Shown piece by piece: positions 53,790-64,000 of a DNA stretch of 64,000 bases; positions within the stretch are counted from its first letter, which is position 1, and each line of letters begins with the position of its first letter. A program made the position numbers and the translations under genes. Source of the DNA: Pseudorasbora parva (taxonomy: Eukaryota; Chordata; Actinopteri; Cypriniformes; Gobionidae); contig NC_090179.1 in assembly GCF_024679245.1 (NCBI RefSeq), positions 6,515,820 through 6,579,819 of the forward strand, in the 5' to 3' direction. The notes below the pieces were generated by a model that was given only the letters and a program-made list of their open reading frames with translations, was not told where the DNA came from and did no database searches.

Positions 53790-54285
53790 GTAAGCAAATC
53801 TAACCTGCCCACGACTGTCGTCTAGCAAATCCCCATACCCTCCTGAGCTGTAAACGCCAAACTCTTGTCGGGCCAATCACATCGTGTATAGAGTCGGTGG
53901 GCGGGGCCATAATGACGACGGCCGAGTTGCGTTTGCGTGCTTCTAGTAAACACAGAAGCTGGCGAACGGCGGTCTTTCGAATCAGCTTTGACCGTGACTC
54001 TGGAAGACTTGAGTTAAGCTTTTCTCTGAGAAAAGAACAAAGAACGGCACTGAAGTCATTCTTAAAAAGGGAAGATGTGTTCGTAGTTTAGCCGACTGGA
54101 TACGGCGAATGTTTAATCTGTCAGCGAGCTCTGCTTCACCTTCGTTGCTCTGGTTGGTTGTAGCGCTATCCTATCGCGTGCAGAGGGAGTTTGAAAGACA
54201 ACGGTTTATCCGCCCCTCGAATTGAGCCGTCAATGGAGTTTCCAGACCAAACATCTTGATGAGGGTCTGGCTTGTCAGGCGAGTT
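53790..54285. mobile_element. TAGCCTAGAAAT-family element, left-truncated copy
   Basis: From GTAAGCAAATCTAACCTGCC to GGTCTGGCTTGTCAGGC it is the reverse complement of the body of 42253-42813, including the patch 'aaaagaacaaagaacggcactg'. A 64-codon ORF inside is on the strand opposite the 88-codon ORF of the other copy; neither looks conserved as protein. Confidence 0.75.
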
Positions 54286-55842
54286 GGGTATAAACGGAGG
54301 TCAGAGCCAGCTGCAAATGGGTGGGTCACCAGCAAGTGGGTGGAGCTTTAGCCGCAAGTGGGCTGTACAAACTTCCAGAGGATTTTGATTGGTTTATTGA
54401 GTAACCTGTGTATAGCTATTGGTTGGTGGCGGTAAGGTAAGTTTTGTTGCGATCCATCAGAAAACAAAGAAAGAAGAAAACACTTTCACGTGTTCATCAT
54501 CGTTAAATTGAAGGGGTAAGCTTGTTGTTAATTTTTTTTAGTTTAGTAAAAATGCATTATAAGTTGTGAAAAAGTACATATAATGATGTTTGTACACTGT
54601 TAGTCTTTAAAAAGAATAAGGGTAAAGCGTATCCAAATTATTTCTGTAGTTTTTTTAGTAGCACACACAAATTACAAAATCTGTAACATCCATTTCTACA
54701 ATTTGCTCTCGATCATGGATTTTGAAGACCATAAGAAGGTATTATGGAGTGTTTATGGAGGTATTAAGCAGTGTAATGTTTGTAATTTTGTAGTTAATTC
54801 AATTTTTTGTATTGGCTAGTCTGTACTGTAATTTGTGATCAATTTAATACATCCTTGTATTCAATTAATTTTGATATTGTACTGCTAATAATTAATTAAA
54901 TAATTAATTAAAACGTAATGGATAATTGTATCTTTTTTTATTCTAATGCGATTTCAGAGGAAGAATGCTCTGCACTTCTCCCTGAAACCTGTGGCAATAC
55001 AAAAATACACTATGCTGGGTTTCTAATTATGTAACTATAATATTGCTCAGCTAATTTTAAATTACTTAATTTTTACTAGATAAAATTAGCAAGGTATGCA
55101 TAATCAATTTTAATAATGATTTAAAATGTGTATAATATTACAACTTGAATCCACTTTTTCTTTAAGGATGAGGTGTTAAGAGATGATGACCCTTCATCAT
55201 GCTTCATCTTCAAGTAGTTGAATAATGTTATATAATGTGCTTTTTTAACGGCCTGTGCTAACTGTTGCTATCTTTTCAGTTATCAGGAGCGTTGCTTAAG
55301 AACATATTGCTTGAAGTTGTTCTTGAAGGAGATGCTGCCTACAAGCCCAGCATTGGTTCGCTCTAGGTTCAGGGACATAGTTGGGGGATAAAAACTGAAA
55401 AATCACACTTCTTATGGCTAGAAATGAAATATTGACATAAAAAAATAAAACCCATAACAAGAACAACACTGATAAAGTTAAATGTTATGTTACTTTTTTT
55501 TTAAATCATTTTAAAAATATTTTTCCCTCTGGTGTTGCATGTTGGAAAAATACATCTTCACACTACAAACAGCTCTTATGGAAAATGTACTCCATCTCCA
55601 CTTGTTTGGAGTGCCAGTTTGAGTACAAATGCTGAACACTTGGTACATTTTGTGTAAATTGGTGATGAATAAACTAGTTGTTAGTCTATGTGTGGCATTT
55701 AAAAGGAATACTAAAAATAGTAATAAAGTCTAATTGACTTCTGTCATCGCTTGGAGTTCTGGACACCATTCACTTGCATGGACCTACAGAGCTGAGAAAT
55801 TATTCTTAATGTTTGTAATTGTTCAATGTCAACATAAACCCC
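54286..55842. other. Unassigned, exon-like pieces but no gene call
   Basis: Mostly AT-rich. Three pieces follow acceptor-like strings on the plus strand: after ATGCGATTTCAG at 54957, after TTTTTCTTTAAG at about 55167, and after CTATCTTTTCAG at 55279. The last opens a 36-codon frame (YQERCLRTYCLKLFLKEM...) to a stop near 55390. No family is recognised. Confidence 0.35.
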
Positions 55843-57279
55843 TATGGAGGACCAACTTACTCAAAATGAAATTAAAAAATAAATAATGGATTCAATTAAA
55901 CAACAATTAAATGTACCAGTTTATTCTGAAATAATTAAATAATTGATTTAATAATTAAATAATTAATTTAATAACATTAATTAAATAAATAAATGTATCT
56001 AAATATTTTTTTTTAAATTACATGAAATTGTTTAATATATTTCACAATTACCTCTTCCACACACTATTCTTATGTTTAAAAATCTATTTTTTCATTATTT
56101 AATGTGCTTTTTCAAAAAGACGTTTTTCTTTTGTTGCATTTATGAATGCAAGTCTATTTGACGAATCCTGCTGTCACAATTCAGCAGTGTGAGTGCCCGT
56201 GATCACCACCAGAGGGCACTCCACCACGGACTGTCACTCCATCACAAACTACATTACCCATAATCATTTCCCCGGACTCATTAGCTCTTACTGTTTACAC
56301 CTGTGTCTACACAGGTGTATATATGCCTGGTTATCTCTGTCATTCATGGCGAAGTCTTGTTTAGTGTCACAACTGCATTTCTGAGCGTTTCTCTGGTTTC
56401 ATGTATCTTGGTCTTTGATTTCTTGCCTTCTCCGTGGATTACCCTTTTGCCTGTTCCTTCTGCTCTGTTTGCCTTTTCGGACTGATTTCCTGTTATGACC
56501 TTTTGCCTGTTCTATGGACTACGACTTTGGATTACCCTTTAATAAATACTGCGTTTGGATCTCCAACCCTTCTATCTCAGAGCAGTTCGTAACACCTGCA
56601 TTTCCAAAGCATAATTTTCTCCAAAGATTTTTTTCATAATAATAAAGGACATTTCACAAATGCCAATCAACAGGCAGTGGGCGGTGCTTGGCGCGGATTG
56701 GTTTGTGTGCTGTGGTGATATCACTTGATCAATATCTTGCCATACTAATTTACAAATCAATTCCCCTATTTCCCCTTGCCACTTGCCAGACCCAGACAGG
56801 AAAAAGTAATCAGTCTGAAAGGATTATCCAATCAGTGCCAAGCACCGCCCACTGCCTGTTGATTGGGATTTTTGAAATGTCCTTTATTATTATGAAAAAA
56901 ATCTTTGGGAAAATGTTGCTTTGGAAATGCATGATTCCTCAAAATAGGCATCATTCGTAAATGCAGCATATTATTATGAAAAACGACTTTTTGAAAAAGC
57001 ACATTAAATAATGAAAAAATAGATTTTTTTCTATTTGAAAGAGTGTGGTAATTGTGAAATATATTAAATAATTTCATAATTTTAAATCATAATTTTACAA
57101 AATAAATAGATACATTTATTTATTTAATTAATATTTAATTAAATAAATCATTTCATTATTAAATTAATAAATAAATAATTTAATTAATTATTTAAGAATA
57201 AACTGGTACATTTAATTGTTGTTTAACTGAATTCATTATTTATTTAATTATTTAATTTTGAGTAATTTGGTCCTCCATA
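55843..57279. mobile_element. AT-rich foldback element hosting a solo LTR
   Basis: Ends TATGGAGGACCAACTTACTC and the inverted GGTCCTCCATA. The arms mirror over several hundred bases (ATTAAATAA-rich, then 'ttcataataataaaggacattt' and 'caggcagtgggcggtgcttgg'). AAACCC lies on both sides. About 1.0 kb without the LTR. Confidence 0.75.
56173..56594 (+). mobile_element. Solo LTR, 422 bp, with perfect 5-bp duplication
   Basis: Begins TGTCACAATTCAGC and ends GTTCGTAACA. CCTGC occurs on both sides (56168-56172 and 56595-56599). TATATATG near 56317 and AATAAA at 56541 fit an LTR promoter and polyadenylation signal. No internal region. Start and end resemble those of 27897-28425, so both are probably Gypsy-like. 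Confidence 0.85.
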
Positions 57280-57989
57280 AAACCCTAGTGTTTATTGCGC
57301 TTCTTGTGTCTCCACCAGGTTGCTAAAAAAATGCAGTAAAGATGAATGGTAACAACAACAAAAGTTAACATTAGCCAACTGTTTTTCATGCATTTACAAA
57401 TTCACTTCGCTGAGTGCATTTGCATCTCATTGTGATATTGTAGATTGTGTAGCTAATATTGAGAAATAGGCTTGAGTAAGGCCTACATTACAGCCTTGAA
57501 TTTAAAACAGCATCCCTTTAAGTATGGCAAAAGGTGTAAGTGACTTCATCGTTTACATTGAGTGGTAGCCTACTGTCCAGTACCACTCAATGTAAACGAT
57601 GAAGTCACGTCGAAAGCCAGTCTGGACACACGATAATAACAAAGACGTAAGAAATTAAACCATGATATAGAACCTGATATTTAATGGTCTCACTTCATTA
57701 CTGTCGCTACTTCCTGCCTCTCTCATTCACCGCGGTCCTCGGCCTCAATGACGCTTGGGGATTTCTCATAGCCTGAAAAGGATTTCCACACACGTTTGTG
57801 AAATCCCTCCTACTTCCCACTTGCACATTTGTCAAAATCCCTCCTACTTGCTGCATAAGCTCCACCCACTTGCTGCGTAAGCTCCTCCCACCTGCAGGTC
57901 TCCAGGCTGCAGCGATACATACATGTGTCAGGCTACTGTTTTCCATTAAAACAGTAATATACCGTAGAAAACAATGCATTCTGGGTAAT
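57280..57989. other. Non-coding, with a perfect hairpin
   Basis: No gene. 57790-57900 has repeated 'ccctcctacttgc / gctccaccca' strings. See the hairpin at 57540-57608. Confidence 0.5.
57540..57608. repeat. Perfect 28-bp inverted repeat, 13-nt loop
   Basis: 57540-57567 (GTGACTTCATCGTTTACATT...) is exactly mirrored at 57581-57608 around GCCTACTGTCCAG. Confidence 0.97.
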
Positions 57990-60736
57990 ATGCCAACAGT
58001 AATATACTGTGAATTAACACGCTTAAAGTCGACACTCAGAGGCTGTATTCAAAATCACTCCCTATCCCCTTATTCACTATTCCCTACACTAGTTCACTGA
58101 TATAGACCACTCGACAGAGAGAGAGGAAAGAAGAGAGTGAATTCAGACACTGATGAACACCTGAAGGAAAGAGAAACATCAACAGAAGAAACATGATTTC
58201 ATCAACTGAAGATAAAAGAAGACATCAAATCTCTGAAGATCTCATCAGAGGATTAAACAACTCCACAAACAGCATTACCAGCTTCACACATTACTAACCA
58301 GACTGACTTTATTTCTGTCAGACGACTACAGAAGCTCTTATTGAGAATTAACAGATGATGTTTTATTGTTTCTTCTGACGTTACCATTATGGTGATCAGT
58401 GTTTGCTTTAGTTGGGCTCTTGAACATTGGCACAATAAGTATTTCTCTTGCTCCTGTAATAGTGTATTTGCAATACATTTGTTATAGCAAGCAAAGATGA
58501 AGAAAAAAAACCATAAACAGTTTGTGTTGACTATTTATTAATGCTCTGGTTCACTAATCATCATTCACTAATGATTTACTTGTTAATGATATAGATGGTG
58601 CTTAATTTTTTTTTAATTGAAAAAAATTGAAAACCATAATTTTATCACATGAGATCAGTGATGCAACCAGATAATTTGAAGGCCATGGAACCAACTTTTG
58701 GTCTGAACATCAGAATCATTCAGACTCACATAGACATCAAGAATCGGCGTATGAATCTCAACAATGAAGACTATCAAAAGCTTCATTCTGCATTGCATGC
58801 TAGGTACCGGCATTGTGCAAAAATCGTCCAAGACTCCCAGCATGCATTGCGACATGAATAAATTATGCTGCTGAATAGCCTGGCTATTTTCTTTCATTCT
58901 TACTATTTACCTTTATTTTTGTTGTTGTTTTTGTGTTGACTTTTTAGTAGCGTTTTGTGATCTGTTAACAGTTGATCTGATCATATTTTTTGTTGACTGT
59001 CACCATTGATGAGATTCATATGCTGATTCTTCATGTCTTTGCGAGTCTAGGTGACAAAGGAGTATAAACAATTTTTATAAATCATGGGTTTAAAAATCCA
59101 TCATAACTAATTTCTAACCACTGCTTAATATTTTCAGAAATGTCCAGGTTTAGTAACACAAAATAAGGGTACATTTATGTGTTTGTAAAATAATGGGGTT
59201 GTTTAGGGAAGAGACACTGGAAGAGATTAGCAAACTAAGCATCCCATTACGATCATATCATAAGCAAAACGTAACTAATAACTTCTGACCACATTTTATT
59301 TTTCTTGGCTTTTTTTACCTACAACAAATGTGTCTAAGAAACACACAGCTATAGCAGACAAAGAAAACTATCGTTATAAAGTAAGGGGTCAAGAGCCCAA
59401 CTGAAGCAAACACTGATCACCATAATGGTGACCAAATATTTTCTATTAAACATCAACACCTAAAGATCGGATAATTCTCAATAAGAGCTTCTGTAATTGT
59501 CAGACAGAAATAAAGTCAGTCTGGTTAGTAATGTGTGAAGCTGGTAATGCTGTTTGAGGAGTTGTTTAATCTTCAGAGATTTAATGTCTTCTTTTATCTT
59601 CAGTTGATTTAATCTAACGCTGCGTTCACAGCAAATGCGTATTGAGCGTCAAAATCGTGTCTACCGTGTCTAGTTTGACGCGTGAACATTTTGAATCCAT
59701 TCACACGTCCACAGCAAAATGGACGCGCATAGAAATTGAGCATTTGAAGCGAAATAGACGCGTGTTAAAGGCGCTCCAGGTGAAATATGTCCTAAAACAC
59801 CACTCTGCCTCTTTTCATTTTCAAAAATATATATATTAAGCATTAACAGCCACACATGTGGTTCAGCCAACGCACTACCTGGATTATCTTCACTGCATGT
59901 ATATTTAAATAAAATATAAAGTTATGAAACTTCACTTTGCCCTCAGTCAAAATTATTTGATAGGCAACAATAGATACACAAGACGAAGTATATGTCATGT
60001 TTAACCTCTACAGAGACATCCGAGCCAGCGGCAAACGCCAGAAGGACTGGCCGATGAAAGGCTGCTCTCGCCGGGGTTAACGAGCGCTGAGCGCCCGGAG
60101 ATCGCCTGGATCTCACGACTCCAAAAACGAAAGAGTGTTCTTTTTAAATAGGCACTGTCTTTATAGGTAAACCACATATTTAAGCTTTAAACAACTACAT
60201 TATCAACTGAAAAGCATTAAAACTACATTTAGTGACAAAATATCAGTATTTTTTAGCCTGCATATGGTTTTCTTATCACGTCACTTTACCATGTGACAGC
60301 AGTAAGCAGTCTCCGCATTGGTTAACGCGGCGCGAATTGAGGCCAAAGTTAAACATTTTCAACTCGGGCGTCAGACGCGAATTCGCTTCACATTCCCGTT
60401 AATGAGGCGGAAACACGTCTAACCCGCCGCAGGACCTCCTGACAGTAATTTAATTTAGTAATAGTCAACGCGCCTTTCCAATGACTTAACATGGAAATGA
60501 TTCGCCCCAGATGCTCTATTCGCGTTCGGTGTGAACGTACCTTCAGGCTGTGGCTGAAGACATTTGTAGTTCTTGTGTTTTTCTGGCCATCAGTGATTCT
60601 TGTTAACAGGTGTTCTCAGTTATCACTTTAAATAATCTCTTAATCATCTCATTAACTTCAACAATGCGTCAATTACTCTAACACTCTGTGGTGTGTACAC
60701 TCTTCAGTGTTCATTTAAAACTGAAGATTTTGTTGT
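57990..60736. mobile_element. Palindromic family P element, copy 4, with nested MITE
   Basis: The right end reads ACTGAAGATTTTGTTGTG at 60736, a diverged form of the family terminus. Arms: 58190-58440 mirrors 59385-59600, and 58735-58800 mirrors 58995-59040. The left boundary is not sharp: it merges with a repeat also found beside the Tc1 element at 29340. The right arm is split by 59619-60541. Confidence 0.7.
59619..60541. mobile_element. CGTTCACACC-type MITE, both ends present
   Basis: Left TGCGTTCACAGCAAATGCG and right CGCGTTCGGTGTGAACGTA are imperfect inverted repeats. It interrupts the family P arm between 'tttaatctaa' and 'ggctgtggctgaag', which are continuous at 32744-32760. Homologous to 27834-29035. 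Confidence 0.7.
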
Positions 60737-60839
60737 GGGGTTAAAAGGGTTAAAGGGGTTAGATGAAAGAACCCACAGAGGGAACCGTAAATTAACGGTA
60801 AGAAACTTTCAATTCATTTACGGAAAAGTACTGTAAAAA

Positions 60840-61080
60840 AACGTCTCGGTTACGTATGTAACCCTCGTTCCCTGAGGAGGGAACGGAGACGTAACGTCAG
60901 TGACTGACGAATGGGGGTTTCGTCTAGAAGCCAATCATCTTCGAGATCTTAGAAAGCGCCCAATGGCAGTGCCAATGCCATGGGCATGCGAATTTGCATG
61001 CGTAACTCCGCCTACCCACCTGGGTATATAAGGAAGTAGCTGGCATGAATCGCATTATGTTACCTGCTGAGGAGCCAAGA
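60840..61080 (-). repeat. DIRS 3' terminal repeat (second element)
   Basis: Shares the first 50 bp with 3428-3480. The rest differs in sequence but keeps a TATA box (TATATAAGG at 61024-61032). Confidence 0.75.
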
Positions 61081-61124
61081 CTGAACTCTCGGCCGTTCCA
61101 GCGGTACAGCGGAAGTGGCAGCGG

Positions 61125-61245
61125 GACGTTACGTCTCCGTTCCCTCCTCAGGGAACGAGGGTTACATACGTAACCGAGACGTTCCCTTTCGTTCAGTCAC
61201 TCCGACGTAACGTCAGTGACTGACGAATGGGGGTCCCAATGCAAT
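61125..61245 (-). other. DIRS internal complementary region (second element)
   Basis: Inverted copy of 60840-60895, joined at GTT (61181-61183) to CCCTTTCGTTCAGTCACTCC, which predicts the unseen 5' end of this element. Confidence 0.8.
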
Positions 61246-61749
61246 AACGCCACTCGGCTGTCTTCCAGTGCCCTGCGCAAGCGTGAGAACCCTGATGCAA
61301 GTTAGGACGGTCAAAGGCCTCTACTTAACGCAGGAATACCAAGGTACACTGGGAGGCATATTCCAGGAGGAGATATGCGCCAAAATGCCTACCCGTAGGG
61401 AGGACTTAGGAATACACGTATGACCCGGGGGGCTGCATACGGAAGATCACTGGGGTACCAGCCGCAGGTGGATTTTTAACCCCAGGGGGTGGCAAGGTTG
61501 CCAAGGGAATACACCCGCTCAGGGAGGCTTATGGTGGAAATACACATGTGGGGGTCGCCGGAGGGGAACCATGCACATGGGGCACCTGGCCGGATACGAG
61601 TGTCTGGGCTAAGGGCAGACTTACTGGCGTCGGCGTCGTCAGTGCTGGAGGAGCTCAGGGCTCTCGGGGAACTCACTTGAGAAGAATATCGCACGTATCC
61701 AGTCCGTGGAGTGGAATGGCGAGCAAGCGAAGACACCTGAGCCAATCCA

Positions 61750-62830
61750 TTACCGGCCACTTGTAGAGGCGAGTACATAGTCGGATACAGGCTCCACTCG
61801 GAGGTTATAAAACCTGTCGAATGTGTTTGGTGTCGCCCAGCCTGCAGCTCTGCAGATGTCTGTCAGCGGAGCGCCATGTGCTAAAGCCCAAGAGGAGGCC
61901 ACACTCCGGGTGGAATGGGCCCTGACCCCAAGGGGAGATGGGCGTCCCTGCTGCTGGTAAGCCAAAACAATGGTGTCCACTATCCAGTGAGACAGCCTTT
62001 GCTTTGAGAGAGCCTTCCCTTTCAGCTTCCCACCATAACAGACAAAGAGCTGGTCTGAGGTCCTGAAACACTGCGTCCTGTCTACGTAAGCGCGAAGGGC
62101 GCGTACTGGACAGAGCAATGCCATGGCTGGGTCTGCCTCCTCCAAAGGCAGCGCTTGCAGGTTCACCACCTGGTCTCTGAACGGAGTGGTGGGAACCTTG
62201 GGCACATATCCAGGCCGGGGTCTCAGGATCACGTGAGAGTCAGCCGGCCCGAATTCCAGGCACGTTTCGTCAACCGAAAATGCCTGCAGGTCCCCTACCC
62301 TCTTGATGGAGGCCAATGCGGTCAGGAGTGCTGTCTTCATAGACAAGAACTTAACATCTACTGACCGCAAAGGCTCAAATGGGGCCCTCTGCAGAGCACT
62401 TAGAACTACTGAGAGGTCCCAAGAGGGTACGAGAGGAGCACGAGGAGGATGTAGTCTCCTCGCACCCCTCAGGAACCTGATGACCAGGTCGTGCTTACTT
62501 ACCGTTTTCCCGTCCAAGAGGTCATGGTAGGCAGCGATAGCGGCCACATAAACCTTCAGGGTGGATGGAGACAGCCTTCGATCCAACCCTTCCTGGAGGA
62601 AGAGAGCACAGACCCGATCGGGCATTTCCAGGGGTCTTCTTGACATAAAAAAGAGCACCAATTGACGAAGAGGTTCCACTTCAACGCATAGGCCTGTCTC
62701 GTGGACTCGGCCCGAGCGGAAGTGATGGTAGCCACCACCGTAGGTGGTAGGGTACACAAACCTGCCGCGTCCCGTCCAGGAGCCACACGTGGAGGTTCCA
62801 AGATCGGGACGCGGGTGCCACAGGGTGCCC
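61750..62830 (-). pseudogene. DIRS tyrosine recombinase, frameshifted in the N-terminal part
   Basis: The catalytic domain is well kept: SIKRVGDLQAFSV (Arg I), AHSTRSVASSW (H-x-x-R) and NTFDRFYNLRV (Tyr), ending VLASTSGR at 61750. The N-terminal core-binding part is spread over frames: LEPPRVAPGRD..RQAYALKWNLFVNWC is in one frame up to about 62620, and LSPSTLKVYVAAIAAYHD is in the frame of the catalytic domain. An early frameshift near 62800 is also implied. Compared with the recombinase at 4440-5513 this gene needs at least two frame corrections and is not functional as it stands. Confidence 0.8.
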
Positions 62831-64000
62831 CGTCTCTGAGAGAGTAGGTCCTGTCTCAGAGGAATCGGCCAGGGAGGGGCTGTCGCAAGGAGAACTAGTT
62901 CTGGGAACCAGTTCCGGCCGTGCCAGTACCGGGCGACCAAGATGACCTGCTCCTTGTCCTCCCTGACCTTGCACAGAACACGTGCAAGAAGGCTCACTGG
63001 GGGAAACGCATACTTGCGTAGGCCCTGCGGCCAGCTGTGCGCCAGTGCATCCGTGCCGAGCGTGCCCTCGGTCAGGGAATAGTACAGGCTGCAGTGGGAC
63101 GAGTCGTGGGAGGCAAACAGATCTACCTGTGCGTCCCCGAACTGATCCCAAATCAGCTGGACAGACTGGGTATGGAGTCTCCACTCCCCAGGGATTGGCT
63201 GAACCCGTGAGAGCTCGTCGGCTGCACGGTTCAGGATCCCCGGGATATGGACAGCACGAAGGGACCTCAGGCGCTTCTGACTCCATAAAACGAGATGGCG
63301 GGCGAGTTGAGACATGCGGCGGGAGTGTAGACCGCCCTGGTGGTTGATGTACGCTACTACGGCCGTGTTGTCCGATCTGACTAGTACGTGTTGACCCTTC
63401 AGCAACGCTCGAAAGCGGTGCAGGGCGAACCGTACTGCCAGCAACTCGAGGCAATTGATATGCAGGCGGCTCTGGCTCTCTGACCAAGAGCCGGCGGCTA
63501 CATGTCCATTGCACATGGCATCCCAACCCGTGGTGGACGCATGTTCTAAGGGCACACCTGCCCGTAGAAAGCTGAGGTTCGACCACTGGGTAAAAGTCTG
63601 TCTGCAGGCCCGAGTCACTGGGACCCGGAGCGTGGCGTATGCCATGCCCATCTCGGGACTCGATCGCGAAGCCAGTGCTGAAGCGGTCTCATATGAAGCA
63701 ATCCGAGCGGCGTCACCGCGGCTGCAGATGCCATATGCCCCAGGAGCCTCTGAAACAGTTTCAGTGGAACCGCACTCTTGCTCTCTATCTGACGGAGGCA
63801 AGTCAGCAGTGACTGTGCGCGCACGCCGGTAAGCTGCGCACACATGGCGACCGAGTCGATCTCCATACCGAGAAAAGAGATCCTCTGCACTGGGCAGAGT
63901 TGCTCTCTCCCAGTTGACCCGAAGGCCCAAACGAGCTACGTGGTGGAGAACCAGGTCTCTGTGTTCGCACACCCGGTCCCGAGAGTGGCCCAGTATGAGC
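62690..64000 (-). pseudogene. DIRS RT (end) and RNase H, with first catalytic Asp deleted
   Basis: It begins inside the RT C-terminal part (CEHRDLVLHHVARLGLRVNW). A 2-base loss near 63905 moves the following LGMEIDSVAMCAQ..PLKLFQRLLGHMASA segment out of frame until about 63620. RNase H then runs in frame, but GVPLEH joins directly to ASTTGW: about ten residues, including the FTD Asp found in the first element, are missing. The later motifs (INCLELLAV, VLVRSDNTAVVAYIN, NRAADELSR) remain. The DIRS-specific tail (WDQFGDAQVDLFAS, KYAFPPVSLLAR) is complete. Confidence 0.82.

Larger units (their letters stand above)
60840..64000 (-). mobile_element. Second DIRS-like element, 3' half, continuing past the window
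   Basis: Same architecture as the first DIRS copy but diverged. The 3' terminus starts AACGTCTCGGTTACG, followed by an internal complementary region, a recombinase and RT/RNase H on the minus strand. Its 5' half lies beyond 64000. Confidence 0.9.

Noticed and set aside
54059..54120. Host gene suggested by conserved ORFs at 42487 and 53897
   Set aside because: The two ORFs come from opposite strands of the same mobile element family, so conservation is at DNA level.
61750..63972. An intact 740-codon RT/RNase H/recombinase fusion
   Set aside because: In the first copy RNase H and recombinase are in different frames. Here small indels bring them together by chance; the RT end and recombinase N-terminus are out of frame and part of RNase H is deleted.

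Overview
This is vertebrate nuclear DNA, almost certainly from a teleost fish and probably a cyprinid. The evidence is the repeat content: DIRS-type tyrosine-recombinase retrotransposons, a full-length fish L1-like LINE, Tc1-like DD34E transposons, hAT- and Harbinger-type non-autonomous elements, a DANA/HE1-like tRNA-derived SINE and very long microsatellites. There are no bacterial operons or ribosome binding sites. Nearly all long open frames belong to mobile elements or to the satellite.

The only convincing host gene is an apolipoprotein L-like gene on the minus strand. A 926-bp exon (48694-49619) carries the start codon and 302 codons. A 170-bp exon (31101-31270) continues it in the same phase after a putative 17.4-kb intron that is packed with nested transposons.

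Layout. 1-3427: a palindromic TA-flanked element and the endonuclease domain of a LINE. 3428-16480: a minus-strand DIRS element whose RNase H region is split by a complete 6.76-kb L1-like LINE with a 16-bp target duplication; both LINE ORFs are open. 16481-19010: foldback and TTAA-flanked elements. 19011-27457: a roughly 6.7-kb CTGT/CATG-rich tandem array, interrupted at 24915-26649 by a second palindromic element. 27458-30880: a composite of palindromic-element arms, a MITE holding a solo LTR with an (AGTCT)n tract, and a Tc1-like transposon. 31101-49619: the apolipoprotein L-like gene. Its intron holds two DIRS fragments in convergent orientation, two TA-target palindromic elements placed back to back at one TA, and a three-level nest (hAT > Tc1 > smaller element). 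49620-60839: Harbinger, TTAA-flanked, foldback and palindromic elements, plus a second solo LTR with a perfect 5-bp duplication. 60840-64000: the 3' half of another DIRS element, running off the window.

How the parts relate. The nested insertions give a relative chronology: DIRS copies and palindromic MITEs first, then LINE, Tc1, hAT and LTR insertions inside them. All DIRS copies are damaged in different ways (RT motif YLDG, deletion of the RT catalytic box, loss of the first RNase H aspartate), but the recombinase of the first copy remains open with its catalytic residues. The internal complementary region of two DIRS copies directly shows the circle-junction sequence with a GTT core, and the first copy is flanked by the matching AAC. 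The L1-like LINE is the best candidate for a recently active element.
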